Source: Brachynemurus nebulosus
Taxonomy: Eukaryota > Arthropoda > Insecta > Neuroptera > Myrmeleontidae
Direction of reading: 5' to 3'
Assembly (NCBI GenBank): GCA_035578155.1
Contig: JAPWDM010000014.1
Span: 8,171,001-8,235,000 of the forward strand
Length of the DNA stretch: 64,000 nt
Below are positions 49,876 through 61,826 of the stretch, piece by piece; the first letter of the stretch is position 1, and every line of letters starts with the position of its first letter. Under the pieces are notes generated by a model. The model was given only the letters and a program-made list of their open reading frames with translations. It was not told the DNA's origin and ran no database searches. Position numbers and translations under genes: made by a program.

Positions 49876-49974
49876 TAGTGGTGGTGGAATCATCCGCCAC
49901 CAAATTAATTTTATGGTAGAAAGAAAAATTAGGACTCTAAAAGACTAAACACCATTACTGACTTAAATTTTCAA

Positions 49975-50110
49975 AAATTTTCCGGGGGTTGACTCCCGGA
50001 CCCACTTCTACTCATGCGGGGTACCTCGTGGTAAGTTCGGCTGTCACCGCACCCGCCTCTACTCATGGGGGTACTCCCCCCCCCCGGTAAGGTCGGCTGT
50101 CCCCTTTTGA
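49975..50110 (+). repeat. Two-copy C-rich tandem repeat
   Basis: CACTTCTACTCATGCGGGGT...GGTAAGTTCGGCTGTCACC is followed by CGCCTCTACTCATGGGGGT...GGTAAGGTCGGCTGTCCCC; unit about 60-65 bp. Confidence 0.75.
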
Positions 50111-50156
50111 CTCTTTACAAATCTGGTCACCTTAGTCATGGGGTTTGCGTCGTAAA

Positions 50157-51000
50157 CAGTATCATTATTTTTTTAATCAACTTGTGAAATTTAAACAGAA
50201 AAAAATATGAAATGAGTCGTATTTAAGTGTAAAGATTCTATTGAACCAAAGAATTCTCAAAATAAAGGGATATCTTTCTTAAAGTAAATAAATTTACTTT
50301 TAATTGTTGGTTGTTAGTCACATAGGTCGGCCATGACAGTAAATACTGTATATATGCAAGATTCACAGTTATACGTATACTGTATTGCACTAACACATTC
50401 ACATGTTTGTGTAGATACAAATACTGTATTTTGTTGTATGTATGTTTGTTTGGTAGAGCTAGCGGTGTCCACGTCATTTGCTAGCGACAGCGGGCACGGT
50501 AGTTATGAAATAGGAAATTTAGATCTTGTATATCTATGCTACCCACAGATGAGACAGATCAAGCCTACATATAAAAAAGTGTAATCCAAAAGTAGCAATA
50601 AGTAGCAATTTACACCACTACTGATTTAGTCATGTTTTTTGAATCAACTCGTGAAACTTAAACAGAAAAAAATTTGTAGTGTGTCGTATTTGAGTGTAAA
50701 AATTCTATTGAATAAAAAATTTCTCAAAATAAAGAGATATCTTTCGTAAAATAAATAAATTTATTTTTCATTGTTGACTGGTGGTAACATACGGTAGCCA
50801 TCATAGTATATACTATATGTATGCGACTGCATACATCATCATCATCATATCATACTAACACATTGGTATATTCGTGTCCATACATCATGTGTTTTGGTAT
50901 CATGGGTGCTGTGTTACGTCACTCGCTGGTTACAGCGGGCACAGTTTGGTAGACATACTAGTTTGATCCCTTGATCCTACCAATAGTACGTTTTTGGTAC
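50157..51000 (+). repeat. Diverged direct repeat, two copies
   Basis: About 50157-50560 and 50634-51000 share AATCAACTTGTGAAATTTAA, TCTCAAAATAAAGGGATATC and a final GACAGCGGGCAC / TACAGCGGGCAC block. A third partial copy of the end lies near 1380-1446. Confidence 0.7.
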
Positions 51001-51509
51001 TACATGTATAAACGTTATTCTGTCTACTTGTCATGTGTTTGTATGTCAGAGGAAAATTTCTTATATCGTATATTTTCTTATTTCCACCAATACTACTACT
51101 TACGAATGTACGAATGATATGGGTTATTTTCAAATATTAACAATAAATATTTCCCGAAGTATTTTCTTTGCCTTAGTGCGGTTAAAATGAAATGGATATG
51201 ACGTCCAAATTTTTTATTTATTTACCACAGTTGATCAAGTTATGTTATATAGATTGTAGACGATAGCACCGGGAATAATATTATTTTTAATATTGGTGTA
51301 GGTAGGTTCTATAATCAGTGATATACACGAATTTAATATTATTCAGCCATTATTTTGAAACATACCCTTTGCAGTTCGCATACTAGTTCGCTCCCGCGGC
51401 CAGATTTTAATCTTATTTTGAAAAAGGGTCGTAGGTTAGTTCGCTCCCGACTTGTTATCTACTGACAGGTAAAATGAAATACTTAAAAATATTCAAACTG
51501 AAAAATATG

Positions 51510-51935
51510 CAGCCTTTCTTTAGTTACGGGCATGACATTTACACGCACACTTACACGCCTTCTCATAAGAAAAAAAATAAAAGTTATTTTTTTCTTATAA
51601 ATTTTCAATACTAAGCAGATAGACAAATCTGTACACAATATTTGTACTGAATAGAAAATATATAACATTATTAGTTTTAATGCTAGAGATATGTTACGGA
51701 TGCGACAAAAAGGTACTTTTTGTCACGTCCGTAACACAAACTCTATTAGCCCTAGCGTTAAAACTAATAATGTTATGTGTTTTATATTCAGTACAAATAT
51801 TGTGTACACATTTGTTTATCTTCTTAGTATTGAAAATTTATAAGAAAGAAACAACTTCTATGTTTTATTCTTATGAGAAGGAGTGTAAAGTGCGAGAAAA
51901 TGTCATGTCCGTAACAAAAGAATGGCTGTATTATG
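51510..51935. repeat. Foldback element, about 210 bp arms
   Basis: Arms mirror through TTACGGGCATGACATTT, CCTTCTCATAAGAA, TTTATAAATTTTCAATACTA (left) and their reverse complements (right), meeting at GTTACGGACGTGACAAAAAG. GTTACGGRCRTGACA recurs at tips and centre, a likely protein-binding repeat. Confidence 0.85.
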
Positions 51936-52912
51936 AATATGATATGATTTGGTTTTTGAAACAAGTTTATAAATAATTATATGGGCAATTGAAATAAAAA
52001 AATATCTTGCAGCTAATTATATTAATATATATTGAGAATATATACAAAAAAATTCATTGATCAGAAATCGCCCTGTCACAGTAATATAGCAAAATTCTCT
52101 ATTTGGCAGTTATTTTAATTTTAAAGCTTTAATTTTTCTCACAAACACAGTTTGTACAACGGTTCAAAAACCCATCTTACATAATTCTTTCCGCCCTTTC
52201 ACATAATGCAGAAAAAAGCTTTAGAACTGTAGCAAATTTTGATACAACAACTCATATTATTTTAAGAAAATGCCCAAAATACCATCTCTGGGTATCGAAC
52301 GTGTCCAAAATATATTGACTTTTGAGACTAAACTTGAAGAATATGTAAGAACAAAACTGACTGTTTTAAATTTCTAGACTTCTAGAATATTGTCTAGAAT
52401 AATAGTTTTTCTTGTAAATTATTTGAAAGGAAAGAATGATTCGTTTTATATTTTTTATTTTTTTTTTTCTCCATCTAGATACGAGGGAAAACTAGAAGGA
52501 ACTTTTGGAAGCTGTAATAAAAAGAAATCGTTTTTGTTCTGTTTGATCTCATGTAGGTACCTAACAATAATACCATGAAAATTTCTGCCAAATAAATTGT
52601 AATCAATTTGATGACGCTCAGCTAAAACGGCATATTAATATCAATATGACGCAATATCAAACTCAAATCCACTGAATTATAATAATAAACAATATTACCT
52701 GAAGAACTTCATATTACATTTTCCGAATACAAAAGAGATTTCTTCTCTTATCTAATTCTACATGTAGTATTGACGTTACCTACGCCATTTACCGAATGAA
52801 ATCTTATAAAATGACTAGGTACGTAAATAATATTATATACATTATATAAAAACGTAAAAACCACTAAACAACAAGCATGAATTGGAATAAAAACGTTGAT
52901 AAAATGTTGAAG
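51936..52912. other. AT-rich spacer
   Basis: No gene seen. Confidence 0.55.
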
Positions 52913-53264
52913 AAAACTTACCCATATTTTTCATCACATACAGTGGCGAGCATAAATTTTTATTCACTATGTAGTTTTGTCTAGAGGATACAGGAATTTA
53001 TCGGAACACTACTTGTATAAAATTTTACTATTTTGACAATTTTTTGAACGACGTTTTTGAAAAATGATTCCAATCAGTGCTATTTTAGAAAACTTACCCA
53101 TATTTTTCATCACATACAGTGGCGAGCATAAATTTTTATTCACTATGTAGTTTTGTCTAGAGGATACAGGAATTTATCGGAACACTACTTGTATAAAATT
53201 TTACTATTTTGACAATTTTTTGAACGACGTTTTTGAAAAATGATTCCAATCAGTGATATTTCAG
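52913..53264 (+). repeat. Near-identical 176 bp tandem duplication
   Basis: 52913-53088 and 53089-53264 are essentially identical for about 165 bp. Each contains ATACAGTGGCGAGCATAAAT, which resembles the terminal repeat of Tc1-type elements. The identity implies a very recent duplication or an assembly duplication. Confidence 0.9.
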
Positions 53265-53962
53265 TGCAAATTTTTAGAAATTTTTTTTTTAATTTTCGGT
53301 ACAAAGTTGTGACTTGTAGCGGGTCACCTGTAGAGGTCAAAGTAGCATAATAAGTACGAAAAATAATAATAAAATAATAACTTCTAAATATTGTAAATCA
53401 ATTTAAAAAAAAAATTAAAATTTAACTTTTTTTAGTGATTAACTCTATGATCAGCCTCTTATACCTACTTTGACTGGTTGTCGTACTCTAATCAAACATA
53501 ACTGGGGATATTAACCCAAATATATTCAATCCAAGAAAATGAACAATTTGTTTTCTTTATTATAAGAAAAATGATGCGAATTTTTTTTCTTAGTTACAAA
53601 ACACCTGTTGCTATTTAAGAATGTGAGTAAATGACAACAAAGAGAGCATCCATTATTTACGAAGTCCCATTTTGAAATTTATTGAACCCCTCCCGCTCCC
53701 ATCTAGACAACAAGTGGCTTTTTCCTTAACCCCCCCCCCCCCCCCTTCACCATAGTGGAATTTTTTTATTAAGTCCAGAAGATATTCAATTGACATAATA
53801 TCCTTGTAATTATAAAATATGAAAATTAAAACATTTTTTTCTAGTTTAACAAAATATTTCCTCATAACACACGTCTCTTTACGTCTCCGTAAAAAATTTA
53901 ATGTTGAAACTGTGATTAAATGATAACATAATTCGTTAGAGATAGTTCCGTAATATTTCAAA
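53265..53962. other. Spacer, no gene seen
   Basis: Poly-C run near 53731-53744. A minus-strand 102-codon frame here is composition-driven. Confidence 0.5.
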
Positions 53963-54240
53963 ACTGGCCGTACCCGCCACGTCGTTCGTGCAAAGCATTG
54001 TTATAAACTCAGTAATAAGTTATCATCACACCAAGTTTCATTAAAATCCGTTCAATAGTTTTTGCGTGATGCGTGAACAGACAGACAGACAGACAGAAAT
54101 TTTAAAAATCGCTGTTTTGATATCTACATCGATAACTATTTGCGGTACCAGTGCAATTTTCAAAAAAATATTCCATGTACAGAAATGATCTTGTTACAGT
54201 TTTATTATATGTAGGTGTAGAATATCATAAACACATCAAA
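53963..54240 (+). repeat. Interspersed repeat with CAGACAGA tail
   Basis: Starts CTGGCCGTACCCGCCACGTC, includes ATCACACCAAGTTTCATTAA, TAGTTTTTGCGTGATGCG, (CAGA)n and CGATAACTATTTGCGGTACC. Same family as 62581-63345. Such repeats are widespread in arthropods; I cannot assign the class. Confidence 0.75.
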
Positions 54241-55157
54241 AGCAATTCATGATTATTCATGACTTTTTATAGTATTTAAATTCATGTTTGTTTTAATTGT
54301 TTCAAATGAAATTATGTAGTTTGGCTTCCCATCCCCTCCCAGGTAATTCAGCGTAGCTTTTTACGTAACGCCTCCCTCCCCCAACTAGGCTACGTAGTTT
54401 ATGGACGCTCCCAAATGAACATTTTTCCGCAAATTTTAAGAACAAAAATTAATTTTTTTATCACAATTTTCAGGATTTTTTGTAAAAGTACAGAAATATA
54501 TATGTGTATACATATGCATAATGCATAAATATGGGTATTTTAAAATAGTTTCTCAAAATTAGTCAAATATCCCATTTTAAGTTTTTATTAACAGGTGTAC
54601 GAGAACTCATGCCCATTACTGTACACCTACCTATTCAATTTCCACAAGTATATTTATCTAATGTTGGTAAGCTTTTAGTTGAATGTACTCACCCGAAACT
54701 ATTTAATACCGTCCTGATTAGCTATTACGTTCGGGTAAAACCCGAACACCTAGATAGATATAATAGAAAGATGATTGAATAAAAAAAAAAACTGTCTCAC
54801 AATAATTCACATGGCCTCAATAAAAATATAATAGTTGGGCCGAAAAAAATCAGGTTAATGGAAATTCGTCGTAATAAAATTTTATCTCTAACATTCACTT
54901 AATAAAATGTCACCTCCGAAAGCGCGTTTTGATATTTTTTTTTTCTTTTGATGGAGGGCAAAAGTGTAGTTGGTATTGATTTCGCACCGGGATGCCGTTT
55001 ATGTGCCGGTCATATTACAGCACTGAACTTATTTTTGTGGATAATTTTAAAGGAAATTTTTATTTGGAATTTTAACATGGATATGTTTTTGGGCTCAAGT
55101 GCAGTTGAAAAAATTCGTAATCTTAAAATTAGTATAAAAAAATTTGTATAGAGGCGC
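54241..55157. other. AT-rich spacer
   Basis: No gene seen; a 67-codon frame at 54948-55151 has no domain. Confidence 0.5.
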
Positions 55158-55265
55158 CAGTGTTTTTCAACCTGTGGGTCGCGAAGCCTTTTTAAGAGGG
55201 TCGCAGTTACCTTAAAAATAAAACCACTCTAGTTCAATAGATAATATTTAATAATATAGAAATAG
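55158..55265 (-). mobile_element. hAT-like H1 end, solo
   Basis: CAGTGTTTTTCAACCTGTGG, GTCGCGAAGCCTTTTTAA and AATAAAACCACTCTAG match the inverted right end of 22185-22740. The other terminus was not found. Confidence 0.8.
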
Positions 55266-56997
55266 TCTTTTACAATATAAGTTCGATAAGCTGCTTTTTC
55301 GAGATCAGTAAATGCACTTAACGCATCGTGTATTGTATAATATTCTGCACGACAGATTTAAAATAATTAAAGAATAAAAATATGTTAAATAAAAAATAAA
55401 ATTCGGATAATATAGTTGAAATTTATATTTCTATGTTGTCATAGAATGCGATGAATAAATATTATAAATATTCATAATAGCTAATACGAATCTTTGTAGT
55501 GACAACTGACAACTATATTTGTAAATAAAAAATTAAGTGTCAATATTTCATTGGCATGAATATTCTTTTTGAATTTTCTATTAAAAAAATTGAGGAAAAT
55601 AGTTTGTTAAACTATAATATTAGTGAGAATAATAAAATTGATGAAGCATTTTATTTTTGGCTGCAAATTTATTCTCGTAAAATGAAAGGAAGATTATGAA
55701 AACCACAGAAAATTTTAATGATTGAACGACCTTTTGGAATATGAATAAAATATGAAGACTAATGCCAACAATAATAATAATGTGCAAACTAGTGAAAATT
55801 TTCATATTAAGGGATTTATTTTCCTAATTGTTCAAATTGTACTTTTAATTTCAATATAATTAAATAATTACAATCATTTTTGAGCTAATTTCACTTACCA
55901 CACTCCTAGTCACTTACGACCAGTGATATACACTTACGACGCATCTATTCCACTTACCGTACTGTTATTTTTTGGTTTCCATGGATATAAACAAACGTTC
56001 GGGAAATGTAACTTACCAGCATTATCAACAACATCGGCAAATGCATGAAACTACACGATCGTGCAAAAAGATTAATTAAAGCTAACATTAATGTGATAGT
56101 TTCATACTTTCGCGTGATAAAGTTTGAAAACTGCGGCTTATTTTCAATAATAGTAAATTCGAATTTTAAATAATTGTCGTCATATAGACACTTTTTCTTT
56201 GGTTTTGTTTCATTACTCTCATTGGAACTTGAAGTTGACGGGTTGTGCATATGTTTCCAGAAACTTTCAATCCATTTTCAGTAACTACAATGAACACACA
56301 ATCTTGAATATTCGCATAAGTATACGCGAGTTCACAATTCAAAGAATTCAAATGGATTACTCTCGGAAGTCTACTATAAGTCGCCAGCTTCGATGTCAAT
56401 ATAAAAATATGCTTGTTTCAAGTCCTTTATTAAGTATTTAATCGATACCTAGCTATTATCAATGATACCTATCATAGACTATTGATAATAAAGATTAAAA
56501 ATTGTCTGATATTATTAAACAAATCCAAAAAATGGAACAAAATTAGAGGGACCTAGATTTCTGTCTCTTTATTTCTTTGTTATTTTCGTACAACAGAGTA
56601 CAACAGAGACTATAGTAACCGGAAGTTGTACATCAAATTTTTCTCCATTTGTTCATAATATCAGATGATTTTTAGTTAATCTGGTCTTTATCTTACTTAT
56701 TCTTAATTTATTTAGGTTCTTGTAGGGTAATTAGAAAAATGAAAAAATCTTTTCACGATAGTACTTAAAAGAAAAGGAAAAAGAAACTGATAGTTTAGTT
56801 AATTTAGTGCTTATTTGCTGCATTTGAAAAGAAATAGTCAAATTTGAACGTGTTAATTTTGTCCAGCTACTGTATCGCCACATTTATTTGAAAATTTTTA
56901 CAGACTGCCGTTTTGATCGCAATATTTTGGAATTTACTCAGAGCGAACACAAACTACAGGAATCTTACATTTAACAACGCAAAGTAAAACCAATCTA
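55266..56997. other. Spacer downstream of the phosphatase gene
   Basis: AT-rich; no gene seen on either strand. Confidence 0.5.
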
Positions 56998-57003
56998 TTT
57001 ATT
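56998..57003 (-). terminator. Poly(A) signal of the phosphatase gene
   Basis: AATAAA on the minus strand, 40 bases after the stop codon at 57043-57045. A second A/T-rich tract follows. Placement is typical for a short insect 3' UTR. Confidence 0.6.
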
Positions 57004-57042
57004 TAAAAAAATTAAAAAAAAAATATTAAAATATAAAATCAA

Positions 57043-57748
57043 TTAATTTAACATTTCAACGTCCACCATTGAATCATCTAACGATTCATCCTTTACAATC
57101 CAAGCGCTATCGATAACATTGTCCGTTAACGCTGACACTTGTTCAAAAAATAGATGCGTCCTATTGAATACTTGTAAAATTGTAATACTGGGCTCAATTG
57201 TACGAAATGCGCCCATATATGTTGTTGGAACATCCTCCTCGGGAAATTTACTACCAGCCGCCCCGGAAATTACATGTATCGGTGCTTTCGGATTCACGTA
57301 CGGTTGATTTCTGCTTCCATTTATCACTTTAAAATTATAAACAGGCCAAAATCGTTCGTACGAATGTTCGTGGCCCCACATGGCTAAATCTACATTGTAC
57401 TTGTAAAACAATGGTTCTAGGGCAAATTCTGTCGTACGATTTATATCACCGGTACGAATTTTTGTCTCGTGATTTTTACAATCGACATTTCGTAAATTTG
57501 TACAATACATTGGACGATGTCCGAGCGTGATTAGCCACGGTCGTTTATTACGTGAATTTATATCCGAAGCATTTTTCATTTCTGTTTCCAACCAGGCGTA
57601 TTGAAAATCTGGAATTAGATTTAATTCTTCGAAATAATAGTGTTCGGTGGAGAAGGCAACAAAACGGATTGGGCCCATGTTGAATGTATAGTACATGTTG
57701 TCAGTTTTGCCGGGCATTACGAAGCGTTCTTTGTAATGACTAAAATTG
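57043..57748 (-). CDS. ACP7: Purple acid phosphatase (ACP7-like), last exon
   Basis: Terminal exon of a secreted binuclear-metal phosphatase that hydrolyses phosphomonoesters at acid pH (family knowledge). The acceptor TTTCTTGTAG precedes C-AAT, completing the split Tyr codon of the previous exon, and 234 codons run to TAA at 57043-57045. Visible: NFSHYKERFVMPGKTDN at the start; FVAFSTEHYYF; the fourth metal motif LITLGHRPMYC with its His; the fifth, MWGHEHSYERFWPVY, with both His ligands; then the conserved VISGAAGSKFPEE. Potential N-glycosylation sites (NAS, NRT twice, NGS, NFS) fit a secreted protein. The family's usual length is about 440-460; this exon supplies the C-terminal half. Nothing is missing or broken. 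Confidence 0.95.
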
Positions 57749-58058
57749 CTACAAGAAATATATTATTAATATGGGCGTTGTCCTGTTTTGATAAAAACAG
57801 ATATATCGCACTACTACGGAGTAACACTTACACACTTTTCTAAATTATTTTTACAATAATTTAAAGCAGGGGTCGACAACCTGTAGCCCGTTGCAAGCTT
57901 TCATACGGCCCGCTAAGTAATATAACTTCGAATAATTTGCCCTGCCTATGAAGAGTTGAGCATAATTTACACTTTTTTTATACTCCGATGTTTTATAACA
58001 TGTAAATAAAACTGTTACTAAAAATTTCTCCTCATATTAATTTTTAATAATATTTATA

Positions 58059-58962
58059 CACGGAGAGAAGAATCCTATAATTTTTGTAGAGAAAATTTCA
58101 GAAAAATTACCATACTCTCCTATAATCCGTGCGCGATCGACGACCAAAATAAAAAATATGTGCTAGCATGGTAAAATTTAATGTGGTGCTAACACAACTT
58201 TCATCACACTCTTATGCATGTATATTATAGTTTAATTCTTGTTGTCGTACTCTTTCATTTGCGCATCTGACTCGCGACCTTATATTGGTTTCACTGTACC
58301 TGTAAAAACATGTATACAAAAATGATTGCCAACAATATATATTGTAATACAACAATATTTTTTTGGGATATATAAATTTCACGAAGAATTTTTTCAACCT
58401 TCCACGCAATTTGGGAGAAGGTTGAAAAAATTCTTCGTGAAATATATTGTAATACATATACTAAAGATAGGTAAATAACAAAAAGATGAATTAAACAATG
58501 ACATCATCCTAAGAGAGTGTAAAAGCAACTGACTACTAGCTGCATCAAGGTGCTTGGTGAGAGCTGTCTGACAAAGTTTCTTCTACAGTCCACACCTATG
58601 GTTCGCATGGTTCGCATGTAACCCATGATAACTCGCTGATTGAGGTACATTTCATTATAGCGTTCCCAACACAACCAACCTTCTTTCTGTTTTTTTTTCT
58701 TTCTATTATTAGCATGTTAGCGTGGTAATTTTTTTAATAAACACAATTAAAAATTATTTTTTTGTCGGTAATGGAACTTTTTACTGTGCTGTTTTACAAA
58801 TTTTACGGAGATAATATTACGAAAAGAACATTCCATCCTTTAAATTTTTTATGATTAATTATAATCTTTATATTTTTACCTTACAGAATTTAATATGTTC
58901 GCCTTTTACACGTCGATTGTAGTGCTGAGCACAGTAATTTTTATAGGAATTTTCTCTCCGTG
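58059..58962 (-). mobile_element. TIR element family T, copy B
   Basis: CACGGAGAGAAGAATC at the left and inverted CACGGAGAGAAAATTC at the right, TA outside. Reverse orientation to copy A (46401-47228); the ends match it well, while the middle differs and contains the hairpin at 58368-58445. Confidence 0.88.
58368..58445. repeat. Hairpin inside family T copy B
   Basis: TTTCACGAAGAATTTTTTCA is mirrored as TGAAAAAATTCTTCGTGAAA around a 20-base loop; arms about 30 bp. Absent from copy A. Confidence 0.85.
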
Positions 58963-58990
58963 TATTAATTTGTGTTAAGAAAAAGAAAAT

Positions 58991-59410
58991 ACCCCTGTCG
59001 CAGTATCCCGCATAATATAGCGAATTTCCGTTTACAAAAATTAGTTTTTCTCGGAAACTACTTGATATAGAATTATCACTCAAAAATCCTTTTTATGTGA
59101 TTATTTTCTCCTCTTTCCAACGGTGTAAGAAAATATGGCAAAAACTTGAGGAAATTTGGGCAAAAAACTTACTTTTTCCACAAAAATTGTTTAGGCAAAA
59201 ATGCCTAAAAATCCATTTCGGGCATCGGACGTGTCTGACTTTTTAGACTTCCAATAATTTTACCAAATTTCGTAAAAACGGGATTTTTCGTTCGATATAA
59301 ATTTAAGTGATTTAGTCATTTTTGGCTTCTTTCTATCATAGTTCCGGGCTCAAGTAGCATCAATACAGTGACTCTAATAGCTGAATTTTCGATTCGAAAA
59401 TTCGTTAAAA
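58991..59410 (+). repeat. Interspersed repeat R1, no TA tract
   Basis: CCCCTGTCGCAGTATCCCGC start, GGGCATCGGACGTGTCTGAC middle, TAATAGCTGAATTTTCGATT end. The position that holds (TA)n in other copies reads CGATATAAATTTAAGTG. Confidence 0.85.
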
Positions 59411-59493
59411 AAAACCTACTTAAGTCACATACTACATTGCAAATATGGCCGCCCATCCAAAAAAGGTTGCCGATCCCTGATTTAAAGTATGTT

Positions 59494-59780
59494 CAGAGGC
59501 GAATTTATGTAAGGGTACTTGGGACACATGCCGTAGCACCTCCACACGATAGGGTCCCCCCCCTCACAAAATCAAATAAAATCTATAGGGCCGCCACATA
59601 GAATCAAATAAAATCTCAAAATTAAGGAATATCTTTTTCGTTTCTTTTTTTTTACCGAAAAACAAATTCCGGAAAATTTGAAAAATTTCAGAAATTTTCC
59701 AAGGGCGCCTCCACAAAAGTATTTAGGGGCCACCTAATTACAAGTACCTCGGGGCCTCCACAGAGGTAAATCCGGTTCTG
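59494..59780 (+). mobile_element. hAT-like MITE family H3
   Basis: Left end CAGAGGCGAATTTATGTAAG; inverted right end CAGAACCGGATTTACCTCTG. 287 bp, same family as 10897-11105. Lies in the same intron, 14 bp after the larger hAT element. No clean target duplication. Confidence 0.75.
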
Positions 59781-59833
59781 GTGAGTCAGTGTTACTTCAA
59801 AGTTGCGATATGTTAAAAAAAAAAAAAACTTAC

Positions 59834-59931
59834 TAAGCCTTCTCATGATTTCCAATTACGACCATATACGGAATCCTGGCTGCAATTGGTTCAAGTTTTC
59901 TCATAAATTCATCCCCTATACGACCATTGTC
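59834..59931 (-). CDS. ACP7: Purple acid phosphatase (ACP7-like), penultimate exon
   Basis: 98 bp exon between an ATATTTAG acceptor and a GTAAGT donor, phase 0 in and two bases out. Encodes DNGRIGDEFMRKLEPIAARI then PYMVVIGNHEKA plus the first two bases of a Tyr codon. The GNHE motif carries the bridging-site Asn and a His of the active site (family knowledge). It joins in frame to NFSHYKERF in the last exon, as in other members of the family. The downstream intron is 2085 bp. Confidence 0.95.
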
Positions 59932-61617
59932 CTAAATATTGAAATATGTGTATGAATCTTCGATATTCGAATCTTTTACTATTGTAAAAATATTCTAAAG
60001 ATTTTCTCATACAATATTTTTAAAATAGTATTTCCTGGTAGTAAAATTTATAACAGGCAAACAATGTGACACATTTATTCAGTTGATTGCATACTTCTGT
60101 ACGATTAAACACAACAAATTTTTGCATTGATTTCTACTAGTGAAGGAAAAGTATTTTAAATTGTATACAGTTGTTTTATTCAGAAATTTACGTTTAAATT
60201 TTGGTAGTGACACTTAAGGAGTTATACTACCCAGGCGTGTTGAAAAATGATGCTTTTTTAAGAATTAGTTTCTCGGCGTTTTAGCTAATTTTTTTAGTAT
60301 ATAGGTAATTGTTTATTTATCATAAAAATCGCGTGTGCATCAAATGATAACCGATCTAAGAAGCTGCAATTAAAATTTGAAATCAGTCGGATGAAAATTA
60401 CCCAAGTTTGGTTGCATGTCAAATTGAAAAACGTGATTTCGATGAAAAGGCGTTTATTTATTATATAAAATACTAAAAATATCGGCTTGCTGAATTTCTT
60501 ATTTTGATTCTACTACCCGAGGATCTTATAGTATTCCTTCCAAGTCTAAATTTTACTTTGCTATTTTTTTTCTGAATGATGTACAGAGCGAAACGGATTT
60601 TTCAAATATTTTGGAGCGCTTAAAGAGACAAATTTTCAGAATTTTTTTCAACCTATATTTCGGTTAAAATCTTATTTTAGATTGTGCGTCCTTTAAGTCA
60701 ATAATAAAAAAAGTGAGTAGTATAGCCCCTTAAATACTGATTGCAAAATAAGTTCTCCGTGCATACTAAACTATCTTTATGATTTAATGTTTTTTAATTT
60801 TTTTTTAAGATAGTTACCGTGTGACATGCTAGTAGAAAAAATTGCAAACCAAACTTACTTTATGTTATTATTGTATGTATTAATGGATAGATGTTGATGC
60901 ATACTATTTTCCATAGGAACGTGTATGCATACATTCAAATATAGTCTGTTCATACACACTTATACTCTTAAAGTTTTTTATAATACATAAGTGGTATGCA
61001 TATGCGTTTGGACGCTTTATTTTTTCACCTATACAAGATAGCCAGATGTTTTTTTGAAGAGAATTCGATTCTCTACAAAAAAGGTCTTAACACTTTTTAA
61101 TGTATCTATCACTGTTTTCGCTACGTAAGCGGTGAAAGGTCAAAAAATGTTATTCATGATTTTCAATATTGTTTAAACAATTAATACGAATAAACCAGTT
61201 ATTTAATATACAGAGTTGCCAGACTGCTTCGGTTCAGTTGTTTGAAATTGGTGTATTTATTAAAATACTATAATTTCTCTGATGATATCTTCAATTCAAA
61301 ACGACCAACAAGTAATTCAATTTTTTCTTTACATTCAGAACTTATTAATCTTTCTTTCCCTGGTTTTTTTATTGAATTCTGTCGAGTCATTGTATTGTTA
61401 AATACAAAATAAGGGTACGTAGTCAGAATTTTGAGATCTAATACATGGAGTAGATACAAACATTAACCCTAATTATCTTAACTCAGAAGCGATCAATCTT
61501 TCCCAAATTACAAGGACAATCAGATATAGTATTCTTCTTTATACTATTAAAATTTGAAACTATTCTGCCGAAAAGTTGAATGTCGTGGTAACTACCTTAA
61601 ATTTAAAATATACTTAC
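59932..61617 (-). other. Phosphatase intron, 1686 bp
   Basis: GT-AG intron, AT-rich, no transposon ends or other genes recognised. Confidence 0.75.
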
Positions 61618-61826
61618 ATCCTGGAAATCATAAGCAAAGTCACCCAAGTGTACAATAGCATCAATCTGAAAATTTGTCGCCAGTCTTTCAAGCATTGGGA
61701 ATGCATAACCATTTTGTACACCCAAATCACCAAATATGGCTAAACGTGGGCTCCAATCGTTACCTTCCGGTTTTGTTTTAAAATAATATATTCGTGACCA
61801 TCCTAATGGACTTCCACATCGGTAAA
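61618..61826 (-). CDS. ACP7: Purple acid phosphatase (ACP7-like), upstream exon
   Basis: 209 bp exon: acceptor TTTTTTTGTTACAG, two bases completing a codon, then 69 codons, donor GTAAGT. Reads YRCGSPLGWSRIYYFKT (end of the N-terminal fibronectin-III-like domain), then the start of the metallophosphatase domain with LAIFGDLG (first metal Asp) and IVHLGDFAYD (GDxxY motif). With the two later exons it gives 336 residues. The signal peptide and most of the N-terminal domain (about 100 residues) are not found up to position 64000 and are presumed further right. Confidence 0.94.

Larger units (their letters stand above)
57867..59479. mobile_element. hAT-like element with nested insertions, in an intron
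   Basis: Left end CAGGGGTCGACAACCTG, inverted right end CAGGGATCGGCAACCTT, and a perfect 8 bp target duplication ATTTAAAG (57859-57866 and 59480-59487). Only about 300 bp is its own sequence (GTAGCCCGTTGC...GGCCCGC at the left; ATGGCCGCC at the right). The rest is the family T element at 58059-58962 and an R1 repeat at 58991-59410 inserted into it. It sits wholly inside the phosphatase intron. Confidence 0.9.

Noticed and set aside
52913..53264. CRISPR-like or satellite reading of the tandem unit
   Set aside because: Only two units, no spacers; eukaryotic context.
57119..57307. Plus-strand frame
   Set aside because: Shadow of the phosphatase exon on the opposite strand, as is 57640-57843.
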